This document shows positions 43,749 through 51,642 of a DNA stretch of 64,000 bases, piece after piece. Below the pieces are notes generated by a model, which saw only the letters and a program-made list of their open reading frames with translations, made no database searches and had not been told where the DNA came from. Location of the stretch: contig NZ_JAEULP010000069.1 of assembly GCF_016792905.1 (NCBI RefSeq), positions 1 to 64,000 on the forward strand. The letters are read 5' to 3'. The first letter of the stretch is position 1. Every line of letters starts with the position of its first letter. Both the position numbers and the translations under genes were made by a program. The stretch is from Tabrizicola sp. (GTDB lineage Bacteria > Pseudomonadota > Alphaproteobacteria > Rhodobacterales > Rhodobacteraceae).

Positions 43749-44745
43749 GGCCGCGCAGCTGCGCCCAAGCCGCACCGGAAGCGAAGCGACCGAGCCAGTC
43801 CTCGGTCGCGGTCTCATTGGCTTCGAACCCGTCGCCGGGCAGGGTGCCAATGTCGTGCAGGATCAGTCCGTCCATCGCCTGCGCCATGGCCTGATACTGC
43901 GAAAGCTCGATGGGCAGGCGGTTCCTGTCCAGAGGCGAGGGGTGGTTGCCAAGGGCGAAGATCGTGCCATAGCGCCGGTCAAGGACTGCAATGTCCGGGA
44001 CTTTCCCTAACTGATTCAGAGACGCGGTCAGGCCGAACTGTGCCGCGAAGCCATGCCCGATGGCGTTCAGCCAGCATGGCGGCTGAAGTGCGGCGTGCAT
44101 GCGGGTCGCGCTGAGATCGAGGATGTCCAGGTCGACGCCCCAAAAGCGGCGCACTTTGGCGTAGATTTCCGTAAACGCTGCATCCTTCTCGTCTGGCAGG
44201 AACGAGATCATCAGCCCGGCGTGACCCGAATGATGCACGATGTTATCGGCGAGCGTTTGCAGCACATGGACCAGTCCGTTGGCCGGGAAATCGAGTGGGA
44301 ACAGGAAGCGGACGAACCAGTGCAGGCCGGTGTCGCGGTACTTCAGGGCGCAGACATGCAGGTTGAAAGTCCCGCCTTCGGCCATCGTCCGCCCGTCCCA
44401 GAGCTGCGCGTCCAATGCGCGACCGTCACGGATGCGGTTGCGGGCGGCCTCGAACTGCGGCCAGCGGCGACCAGCGGCGGCGGCATCGCGGGCGGAGCGG
44501 GTGAGCACCGGATGATGCAGGTCGGACCAGTCCAAAAGCTCGTCGATCTTGAAGCGGGTGATGCGGTCAGGAGGGCAGACGGTCTGGTAGAGGCCAAGAA
44601 GCCAGTCAAATTCCTGCACGGTCAGGGACTTCGGGTAGAAAACGACTTGCAGGAGAAGGCGGTTGATCGGGCCGAAGCCGCCCGCAGCGAATGTCGTCAG
44701 CGCGGCCGGCAGGTGCAAGCCGTGGTCTTGCGGGTTACTGGTCAT
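43741..44745 (-). CDS. Putative type VI immunity protein (DUF3396-like)
   Basis: 334 residues from the ATG at 44745, which overlaps the stop region of the upstream SUKH gene by 11 bases; a longer frame to 45156 is inside that gene. No signal peptide. Segments such as LQVVFYPKSLTV, TGLHWFVRFLFPLDF and AALQPPCWLNAIGHGFA resemble type VI immunity proteins of the DUF3396 kind, but I cannot confirm the family by search. It is the third gene after a DUF4150 toxin candidate and probably protects against it or a related toxin. Confidence 0.6.
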   Translation of the reverse strand: MTSNPQDHGLHLPAALTTFAAGGFGPINRLLLQVVFYPKSLTVQEFDWLLGLYQTVCPPDRITRFKIDELLDWSDLHHPVLTRSARDAAAAGRRWPQFEAARNRIRDGRALDAQLWDGRTMAEGGTFNLHVCALKYRDTGLHWFVRFLFPLDFPANGLVHVLQTLADNIVHHSGHAGLMISFLPDEKDAAFTEIYAKVRRFWGVDLDILDLSATRMHAALQPPCWLNAIGHGFAAQFGLTASLNQLGKVPDIAVLDRRYGTIFALGNHPSPLDRNRLPIELSQYQAMAQAMDGLILHDIGTLPGDGFEANETATEDWLGRFASGAAWAQLRGLS

Positions 44746-45283
44746 CGGCCTCGTCCTCGTGGGGCCCTTTCCGCTCTTCCTCGATCTGGTTTCGCAGCGA
44801 GTCGAGAGAGCCCTGTAGAAAGGCATCGAAGTCGGCGTGTTCGGCCAGCAGTTCAGAGTACTGATATTCATGGAAAGGCTGCCGCGACAGATCGGGCGGC
44901 CAGAGAAACAGCGACACGAAGGCATCGACTCCCAGAAGCACCGGCACGGCACGGTTGGCAAGCGGGTCTTCCTGGCCAAACTCCTCAAAGGGGGCTTCAA
45001 GTGCTTCCAGCGCCTCGTCGGTCCAGTCGAGCTTTCGCCAACCGGTTCCAAGGATCGCAGCATCGCCCAGAAAGTCCGGCCAGCCGTCGTGCAGCAGAAG
45101 GAAGGCGCGGAATGAGGGCGGCAGGGGAAAGCCGCAGTCACGTTCGTAGGCGGCAACCTGCGCTTCGGTTGCGGGAGCGTTCGGCAAGCCGGTAACGATC
45201 TCGTCGAACATCAGCATGTCGAGCTCTCGGCCTGCGGCAGTCAGGTCGGCGACCAGTTTCCGGCGGGCGGCGTCGGAAAGCAT
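44735..45283 (-). CDS. SMI1/KNR4 (SUKH)-family protein, putative immunity
   Basis: 182 residues from the ATG at 45283, which shares a base with the stop of the toxin candidate (TGATG), so the two are coupled. The SUKH pattern is seen in GLPNAPATEAQVAAYERDCGFPLPPSFRAFLLLHDGWPDF at about residues 30-70, followed by FVSLFLWPPDL. SUKH proteins are common immunity proteins against nuclease toxins in secretion-system and Rhs loci. The acidic composition and the position directly behind the toxin gene fit that role. Confidence 0.82.
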   Translation of the reverse strand: MLSDAARRKLVADLTAAGRELDMLMFDEIVTGLPNAPATEAQVAAYERDCGFPLPPSFRAFLLLHDGWPDFLGDAAILGTGWRKLDWTDEALEALEAPFEEFGQEDPLANRAVPVLLGVDAFVSLFLWPPDLSRQPFHEYQYSELLAEHADFDAFLQGSLDSLRNQIEEERKGPHEDEADDQ

Positions 45284-46242
45284 CACGGTGTCGGCGGCGG
45301 CGGGCAGCAATCGCCTTTCACGCCGGTATGCTTGTTCGTCCCGCTTGTCTTCAGATCGCTCATTGCTCCTCCGATCCATTTGTTCGGCTTCGAGGACATC
45401 CAGCGCAGGTTCGATGTCGCCTCGGGGTCGCCGTTGTGCTGGATTTCGCGGTAGTGATCGGGGCTGAAGCCCTTGAATCCGCTCTTCTTGGCCTTGTCTT
45501 TCAGGACTTTCTCACAGGATGGCGTGATGTTGTGGAACTTCATGTCCTCGGGCTTGCCGGTCCCGCTCGCGCCCTTCCCCTGGCCGGCATAGCGCTTGAT
45601 CCGGCGACAGGCCTTGTTGCCGCGATCGCGCCGTGCCTCGTAGCTGGTGGTGCGCTGGATCGGCTTGCCGCTGCGGTTCGCTTCCTTGATCTTGCGGTTG
45701 TAGTAGGCAATCTTCGCGCAGATTTCTTCCAGCTCGCAGTTGGAATACGCCTTGCGCTTCTTTCCGGTCCGCTTGCTGACGCCTTTCGGGGCGCCCTTGC
45801 AGTGTACCACCAGATTGCCCTCGGCATCGGTGCTTGTCCGCGGGTCAATGTTTCCGCCCAGGTCCACCGTGTTCTGATTGTTGTGGAACTTCTTGTCGGT
45901 GTGGCGACAGGCGTTCTGGCCGTCCATTTTGACGTCAAAGGAATAGGTGATCCAGTCAGTCGCCTTCATGTTGACGCTCGACTTCACCCCGCCCGCTGTG
46001 CCGGGTTCGTCGCCGTTGCTGGAGCCGTATTGCGAGCCCTTGATCGCAATCATCTTGCCTTTGGCGAAGACGGTCGTCGTCCCGCCCTTCAGCGAGGACT
46101 GCTGTGCAATGTTGGGATAGGGAAGAGGGATCGGACCCCCGGGGCTGGGCGTCTTGCAGACATCGGGGATTGTGGCCGTCGAGATGCCGACGGTGCCCTT
46201 GTAGGTCAGTCCCAGCGAATTGACGGAGATATGCGATGGCAT
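45283..46242 (-). CDS. DUF4150 (PAAR-like) protein with HNH-like C-terminal toxin domain
   Basis: 319 residues. The N-terminal half is PAAR-like: TIPDVCKTPSPGGPIPLPYPNIA near residues 24-46 and SSNGDEPGTAGGVKSS near 74-89, typical of DUF4150 proteins that sharpen the T6SS spike. The middle is lysine/arginine-rich. The C-terminus has FSPDHYREIQ (D262, H263, E266) and SNLRWMSS (N278), which resembles the DH-E-N pattern of HNH-type nuclease toxins; the end is DCCPPPPTP. It is likely a secreted DNase or other nuclease effector, followed by two immunity-like genes. The activity is inferred, not shown. Confidence 0.75.
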   Translation of the reverse strand: MPSHISVNSLGLTYKGTVGISTATIPDVCKTPSPGGPIPLPYPNIAQQSSLKGGTTTVFAKGKMIAIKGSQYGSSNGDEPGTAGGVKSSVNMKATDWITYSFDVKMDGQNACRHTDKKFHNNQNTVDLGGNIDPRTSTDAEGNLVVHCKGAPKGVSKRTGKKRKAYSNCELEEICAKIAYYNRKIKEANRSGKPIQRTTSYEARRDRGNKACRRIKRYAGQGKGASGTGKPEDMKFHNITPSCEKVLKDKAKKSGFKGFSPDHYREIQHNGDPEATSNLRWMSSKPNKWIGGAMSDLKTSGTNKHTGVKGDCCPPPPTP

Positions 46243-46251
46243 CCGGTTCCC

Positions 46252-47283
46252 TCACATCCTGCGCAAGAGGGCTGCGGCGCGCAGGCCCTGTTCCGAACTG
46301 GCCCAAACCAGCGTCTGCAGTCCCTTGGAATAGTTCCGCGCTTCCGCCTCGGCGGCAAGGCAGACGAAGAGCGGGCCTGACGCGGCTCCGATGTCGCCCC
46401 AGCAATCGGCCGGGGTTTCGAAATCGGCAGCATTGCGAAAAAGGGTCGGGTTTCTGATCGCGGCGAAGCCATACTCGTTTCCACGATAGCGCTCGCCGTT
46501 CATGTCGCAAAGGATCCGGTCAACCTTGGGCGACTCGGGCGGGGCAGCCATGCGGAACGCGTCACTCAGGCCTTCGCCAAGGCAGATACCCTCGGTCTTG
46601 ATCAGGTTGGTCTCGCGGCCGTAGCCGACTCCCGCCAGATCCAGAAGCGGGCGGATGCCCGCCGACCGGGCTAGGTCGCTGGACGCCAGCAGGACGAAAC
46701 CTGCGGCTTCGCCGGGACAGAAGCCGTAAAGGTTCTGTTCGGAATGAAGCTGCTCCAGGTCATCGAGCCATTCCAGCGTTTCGGGGTGCAGATAGCTGTC
46801 AACGCCTCCGACCAGGGCCAGTTGGGTGCGTCCCTCCCGGATCGCCTGGGCGCCAAGCGCCAGGGCGAGCAGGCCACCGGCGTGGCCGCGGGCAAGGTGT
46901 GCGACCGTGCCAATCCGGGGGCCAAGCGCCTCGCGCAGGGCCTCGACCAATACCGCCGCGAAACTCTCTGACTGGCCGGGGCGGGGTTCTCCGGTGCAAA
47001 CCAGAAGCCGGACCGGAGACAGGCCCTGCTGTCCCTGGATCGGGCGGAGCGCCTCGTGCGCGGCGGGCAGAGCAAGGTCGACCAGCCGCCGAGCGCCTGC
47101 GAGCAGCGGGTCGAGGCCAAGGTCCCGGGCGACGCGCATGGGATTGCCAAAACGGTCGATCATGTAGGGATGTTCGGCCAGCGCGGGGATTCCGGCCCTT
47201 ACCGCCGCAGCCGTGGAGACCCGATCGAAGCCGAGCGCTGTGCGCCCGCCGCAGCCGATGATCGCGATCCGGCCTGACTGCAT
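46252..47283 (-). CDS. Beta-ketoacyl-synthase-like protein without catalytic residues, T6SS-associated
   Basis: 343 residues, thiolase/ketosynthase fold. The segment ARGHAGGLLALALGAQAI matches the ketosynthase block that normally holds the nucleophilic cysteine; here the position is H134. The two later histidine blocks also lack His (DMNGERYRGNEYG and DCWGDIGAASGP). It thus appears to be an inactive member of the fold. It lies between the DUF2169 and DUF4150 genes, in the same minus-strand run, and probably acts in effector folding or loading rather than in lipid synthesis. Confidence 0.8.
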   Translation of the reverse strand: MQSGRIAIIGCGGRTALGFDRVSTAAAVRAGIPALAEHPYMIDRFGNPMRVARDLGLDPLLAGARRLVDLALPAAHEALRPIQGQQGLSPVRLLVCTGEPRPGQSESFAAVLVEALREALGPRIGTVAHLARGHAGGLLALALGAQAIREGRTQLALVGGVDSYLHPETLEWLDDLEQLHSEQNLYGFCPGEAAGFVLLASSDLARSAGIRPLLDLAGVGYGRETNLIKTEGICLGEGLSDAFRMAAPPESPKVDRILCDMNGERYRGNEYGFAAIRNPTLFRNAADFETPADCWGDIGAASGPLFVCLAAEAEARNYSKGLQTLVWASSEQGLRAAALLRRM

Positions 47284-47292
47284 CGCCGCCCC

Positions 47293-48357
47293 CTAGTCCG
47301 CAACCCAGACCCCGGTCTGCAAGACCGAGTCTGGCGTGCCGATGCGAGTACGCAGCCTTACGACAGTTTCCTCCATATGCTCTTCATGGCCGGGCGGCAC
47401 TTCCAGCGCCGAGAGATGGGTGAGTTCGAAGCGGCGTAGGTCGGGAAAGAGCCGCAGCGTATGGATCGCAGTACCGTGTCGCTGTTCACGCCGACGGGTG
47501 AAACGGGTACGCAGGTCGAAGTTCAGGCGGGGAATCAGGAAGTCGAGGTAGCCGTCCACGGTGAAGCAGCCGAGCTGGACCCTTTCATACCCGACAAGCG
47601 GGGCGCCAGTCTGCTGGTCAACGGGGGCCGACTGGTAGTACATCCGATCGAAGTCGACGGGAAGCAGGGGATCGCGGTGGTCAAGCCAGGCCTTGCCGTA
47701 GGTGCCGCCATAGCGGATCCGGGGCTGCCAGTGATGCGCGACCGGGCCGAACCCGGCAGGACGGCCGGTGCCGAGCGCGCGGTACGGGCTGTCCGGATAC
47801 TCGAAATTCGGTGCGAGCTTGCCTTCAAGTTCGGAATGACGCGTGGCAAAGCCACGGCCAACCGGATTGGCCGGTTCCCAAGCCGGGGTTGCAGCCTCGG
47901 TTCCCCCGAAGGCGCGCTCCCAGGTCAGGGGCATCCGCTGGAACAGCGCGGGCTGGCTGAGCATCAGTGATACCGGTCCGTTCGCAATGAAGCGGTCCCC
48001 GATGACGCTGACGGTTTTGTCTATGTCGGCGACTTTCAGGCGAATCTCGGTTCGTTCGGCGGGCCGGGTGTCCGGAGTGTAGGCATGACCGCTGACAAGG
48101 ACATCCGTGCGGGCCTTGATGAGATAGAGGTCGCAATCCTCGATCATCTCCGTGGTGGCCGGATCATCGGCGAAGACAGGAGCGCGGGCGATCTGGGTCT
48201 GCGGGACCGAAGGCTTCTGGCGACCGTCGGGACCAATGTCAAAGCAGGCGCGGATGGCCACCAGCCAGAACTCCGCCCCGCGCTCGTCGCGGGCCCAGGT
48301 GCTTGCGGCGGCAAAGGGGGTTTCGTTGGTCAGGAGCCACATGGGGTCAGCCGCCAT
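47293..48357 (-). CDS. DUF2169 protein, T6SS effector adaptor/chaperone
   Basis: 354 residues with clear DUF2169 features: a start MWLLTNETPFAAAST, WERAFGGTE, NPVGRGFA, then FDRMYYQSAPVDQQ near residue 235. DUF2169 proteins act as adaptors that load DUF4150/PAAR-type effectors onto the VgrG spike. The DUF4150 gene is two genes downstream, fitting this role. It starts three bases from the stop of the small upstream gene. Confidence 0.88.
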   Translation of the reverse strand: MAADPMWLLTNETPFAAASTWARDERGAEFWLVAIRACFDIGPDGRQKPSVPQTQIARAPVFADDPATTEMIEDCDLYLIKARTDVLVSGHAYTPDTRPAERTEIRLKVADIDKTVSVIGDRFIANGPVSLMLSQPALFQRMPLTWERAFGGTEAATPAWEPANPVGRGFATRHSELEGKLAPNFEYPDSPYRALGTGRPAGFGPVAHHWQPRIRYGGTYGKAWLDHRDPLLPVDFDRMYYQSAPVDQQTGAPLVGYERVQLGCFTVDGYLDFLIPRLNFDLRTRFTRRREQRHGTAIHTLRLFPDLRRFELTHLSALEVPPGHEEHMEETVVRLRTRIGTPDSVLQTGVWVAD

Positions 48358-48360
48358 TGA

Positions 48361-48771
48361 TCAGTTTAACTGCACGGTCGCCCCCTGAATCCGGTTCGGC
48401 CCCTCCGACCGGCTGAGAAGCTGCGTCCCCCGAATCGTGACCCGACCATCGGCGGTCAGATGGATGCTGGCCTTGCCGCATTTCAGCGTGACCTCGCGCC
48501 GCGCCTCAAGCACCAGCCTTTCGCCGTCGGTCTGGATTTCGGGGGCAGGAGGCTGGATCAGACCAAGGATCAGCGGCTGGTCGTTCATCAGCACTACCGC
48601 CGCCTGGCGCCCGACCGAACCACGGTCGACCGAGACCAGAGATTGCGCAACGACCTGGGTCTCGCCCCAGAGGTCCGGGGCGATGATGCTCGCGCATCCA
48701 TCTGGGCCGATCCCGATGATCTCGGCGCGGTGGACTCCCTGCAGGCCAAGGAAGGGTCCGTCATGCATCAT
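48361..48771 (-). CDS. Small T6SS-associated protein (DUF6484-like)
   Basis: 136 residues, two possible adjacent ATG starts (48771 or 48768). It has beta-rich blocks, such as SVDRGSVGRQAAVVLMNDQPLILGLIQPP and a C-terminal series of short strands with TLKCGKASIHLTADGRVTIRG, like the end of VgrG-type spike proteins. It resembles small DUF6484 proteins found between ClpV and DUF2169 genes. Its function is unknown; a spike- or adaptor-related role is likely. Confidence 0.7.
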   Translation of the reverse strand: MMHDGPFLGLQGVHRAEIIGIGPDGCASIIAPDLWGETQVVAQSLVSVDRGSVGRQAAVVLMNDQPLILGLIQPPAPEIQTDGERLVLEARREVTLKCGKASIHLTADGRVTIRGTQLLSRSEGPNRIQGATVQLN

Positions 48772-48779
48772 CCGTCCTC

Positions 48780-51488
48780 CTATTCGAAGGCATAAGCGAA
48801 GCCCGCATCCGAGCCGGTGACGGTCACGCGCGTCAGCTCGGCCCGTTCCAGCTTGCGGTTCAGGACCTGGCGGGAAAGTTCGGGAAGGAGCGTGTTGGTC
48901 AGGATCGCGTCGATCATCCGCCCGCCGCTTTCGATTTCCGTGCAGCGGGCCTTGATCGTGTCCATCACCCCCTCGCCGATCACCAGCTCCGCCCCATGCC
49001 CCGCCTCCAGCCTGCGGGCGATGCCGCGGAGCTTGTGGCCGGCGATGGCCTCGATCATCTGGTCGGAAAGGGGGTAGTAGGGGATGGTAACGACGCGGCC
49101 CAGAAGGGCGGCGGGGAAGACCTTCAGAAGCGGTGCGCGGAGAGAGGCCGTCAGCTCCTCCAGATCAGCGCCCGCCTTGCCCTCCTCGGTCATCGCCATG
49201 ATTTCCTCGGACCCGACGTTGGAGGTGAGAAGAATCAGCGTGTTCTTGAAGTCGATCCGGCGGCCTTCGCTGTCGTCCATCATCCCCTTGTCGAAGACCT
49301 GGAAGAATATCTCGTGCACGTCGGGGTGGGCCTTCTCGACCTCGTCCAGCAGGATCACCGAGTAAGGCCGCCGCCGGACAGCCTCGGTCAGGATGCCGCC
49401 CTTGCCATAGCCGACATAGCCGGGAGGGGCGCCCTTCAGGGTGGAGACGGTGTGCGCCTCCTGAAACTCGGACATGTTGATCGAGATAAGGTTCTGCTCG
49501 CCGCCATAGAGGGTCTCGGCCAGCGCCAGCGCGGTCTCGGTCTTGCCGACGCCGGAGGGGCCGCAGAGCATGAAGACACCGATGGGCTTCTCGGGGGCAC
49601 CAAGTCCGGCGTAGGAGGTCTGGATGCGGTTCGCGATCATCCCCATCGCGTGATCCTGTCCCACGACGCGTTCCGAGAGCGTCCCGGCCAGTTGCAGCGC
49701 GCGTTCGGTCTGGCTGGCGAGCATCCGGCCCATCGGGATGCCGGTCCAGTCCTGCACGATGGCGCCGACGGCAAGCCGGTCGACGGCGGGCAGGATCAGC
49801 GGGCGTTCGCCCTGCGCCTCGGCCAGCGCGGCCATCTTGGTGCGCAGGGTGGTGAGCATCTCGGCCCGCTCCTCGGGGGTCAGGGCCGCAGGTTCGGCGG
49901 TGTCCTCGGTCGCTTCGGGCGGAGTTTCCCCGGTAGCGCCGGTGTCGTCGACCGGCTGGCCTGCCCCGCGCAGGGTGGCGCGGAGGGAAAGGACCTCGTC
50001 GACCAGGGCCTTTTCGGCCTCCCACCTTGCCTTGGCGGCGTCGAGTTCGGTGGTGGCCTTCGCAATCGAGGCCTCAACTTCGGCCTTCCGCTCGCCCACC
50101 TCGATGCCGATGGCTTCTTCGCGGGAGATGATGCCCTGTTCCACCTCCAGCGAGGACAGTCGACGCTCGATGTCCTCGACCTCGGCGGGCGTGGCGTGCT
50201 GCGAGACGGCGACACGGGCGCAGGCGGTGTCGAGGAGGCTGATCGCCTTGTCGGGAAGCTGGCGCGAGGGGATGTAGCGGTGCGAAAGGGTGACGGCGGC
50301 CTCGATCGCCTCATCCAGAATTTCGACCTTGTGGTGCTTTTCCAGCACTCCGGCCACGCCGCGCAGCATGCGGACGGCGGCGTCTTCGGCGGGTTCCTCG
50401 ACCTTGACCACCTGGAAGCGGCGGGTCAGGGCGGGATCCTTCTCGATATGCTCCTTGTATTCCGACCATGTGGTCGCCGCGACGGTGCGGAGTTCGCCCC
50501 GCGCAAGGGCGGGTTTGAGGAGGTTCGCCGCATCGCCGGTGCCCGCCGCGCCCCCGGCGCCAATCAGGGTGTGGGCTTCGTCGATGAAGAGAATGATCGG
50601 CTTCTCGGACGACTGCACCTCGTCGATCACCTGTTTCAGGCGCTTCTCGAACTCGCCCTTCACCGAGGCACCCGCCTGCATCAGACCGACGTCCAGCATG
50701 TGCAGGTCGACCGCCTTCAACTGCGGCGGCACGTCGCCGCGCGCGAGGCGCAGGGCGAAGCCCTCGACCACGGCGGTCTTGCCCACCCCGGCCTCGCCGG
50801 TGAGGATCGGGTTGTTCTGGCGGCGGCGCATGAGGATGTCGATGATCTGGCGGATTTCCGGGTCTCGACCGATCACCGGGTCGATCTTGCCCGCCCGCGC
50901 TCGTTCGGTCAGGTTCGTCGCATACTGGTCCAGCGCCGACTTGCCGCCAGGGGCTTGTTTCGCCTTTGGCGCCTCACCCTCGGGCTTCGCGCCCTCCACC
51001 GATTCTGCCAGCAGGTCGCCCAGTTGCGCGCCCATCGAGACCGGGTCGATCTTGTCGAATTCGAGGCTAATCTTGAAGAGAAGCCCCTCCAGCACCGGCA
51101 CCTTCAGCGCGCCCAGCAGAATATAGGTCGACCGCACCGTATCGTCGCCGAATTCCAGGCTGCCGAAGGTCCAGCCCTCCTGGATGGCGCGGAAGATGTG
51201 GTCGGAAAACTCCTCGACCGAGCCCGCACCATGCGGCAGGGCGTCCACTGCGCGGGTGATGTCAGCTGCAAGTCGCGAGGCATCAACTCCAGCCGAGGCG
51301 CAGAGGATCTCGAAATCCGACCGGGCCGACTGCGACAGCGCCTCGATGAAATGGACCAGCTCGACATAGGGATTGCCGCGCGTCTTCGCGGCCTGCGCGG
51401 CGGCGGAGAACGCCTTTAGGCAGACGGGGTTCAGCTTCCCGACCAGCTCTTTCCGCTTGATCGTTTCGGTACCGCCGCGTGGGGCCAT
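48780..51488 (-). CDS. clpV: TssH/ClpV AAA+ ATPase of T6SS
   Basis: 902 residues, preceded by GGGGAAGGA. Clp N-terminal repeat domain (about 10-160), first AAA domain with Walker A GEAGVGKT near residue 233, a middle coiled-coil region (about 430-560), and the second AAA domain with GPSGVGKT near residue 643, LLDEVEKAHPDV and the C-terminal D2-small domain. It disassembles contracted TssB/TssC sheaths for re-use. The middle region holds a Pro/Glu/Thr-rich insert (near 515-545). Start of the minus-strand effector run, divergent from the kinase gene. Confidence 0.95.
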   Translation of the reverse strand: MAPRGGTETIKRKELVGKLNPVCLKAFSAAAQAAKTRGNPYVELVHFIEALSQSARSDFEILCASAGVDASRLAADITRAVDALPHGAGSVEEFSDHIFRAIQEGWTFGSLEFGDDTVRSTYILLGALKVPVLEGLLFKISLEFDKIDPVSMGAQLGDLLAESVEGAKPEGEAPKAKQAPGGKSALDQYATNLTERARAGKIDPVIGRDPEIRQIIDILMRRRQNNPILTGEAGVGKTAVVEGFALRLARGDVPPQLKAVDLHMLDVGLMQAGASVKGEFEKRLKQVIDEVQSSEKPIILFIDEAHTLIGAGGAAGTGDAANLLKPALARGELRTVAATTWSEYKEHIEKDPALTRRFQVVKVEEPAEDAAVRMLRGVAGVLEKHHKVEILDEAIEAAVTLSHRYIPSRQLPDKAISLLDTACARVAVSQHATPAEVEDIERRLSSLEVEQGIISREEAIGIEVGERKAEVEASIAKATTELDAAKARWEAEKALVDEVLSLRATLRGAGQPVDDTGATGETPPEATEDTAEPAALTPEERAEMLTTLRTKMAALAEAQGERPLILPAVDRLAVGAIVQDWTGIPMGRMLASQTERALQLAGTLSERVVGQDHAMGMIANRIQTSYAGLGAPEKPIGVFMLCGPSGVGKTETALALAETLYGGEQNLISINMSEFQEAHTVSTLKGAPPGYVGYGKGGILTEAVRRRPYSVILLDEVEKAHPDVHEIFFQVFDKGMMDDSEGRRIDFKNTLILLTSNVGSEEIMAMTEEGKAGADLEELTASLRAPLLKVFPAALLGRVVTIPYYPLSDQMIEAIAGHKLRGIARRLEAGHGAELVIGEGVMDTIKARCTEIESGGRMIDAILTNTLLPELSRQVLNRKLERAELTRVTVTGSDAGFAYAFE

Positions 51489-51499
51489 AATCCTTCCCC

Positions 51500-51514
51500 T
51501 TCAAGTATCTTGAA
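51500..51514. promoter_or_regulatory. Palindrome in the clpV-kinase divergent region
   Basis: TTCAAG-TAT-CTTGAA is a perfect 6-base inverted repeat, 12 bases upstream of the clpV start in the 154-base divergent gap. It may be an operator for T6SS control. No matching regulator is encoded nearby. The remaining gap shows no clear promoter. Confidence 0.3.
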
Positions 51515-51642
51515 TATGCTTGCTCATCCGTCCGGAAAGACGCAGGCTTTCCGCAAGGTCAGTCTAGTCCGGAATTTTTCCCATGGCGAATGTTTTGGCG
51601 GCGCCGGTCGTGAATCCCGGACCCGTGACGGCGGGTTAGACC

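Noticed and set aside
48996-51419. Plus-strand open frame of 807 codons antisense to clpV
   Set aside because: Composition is typical of an antisense shadow (Gly/Arg/His/Asp-rich), and clpV is certain on the other strand.
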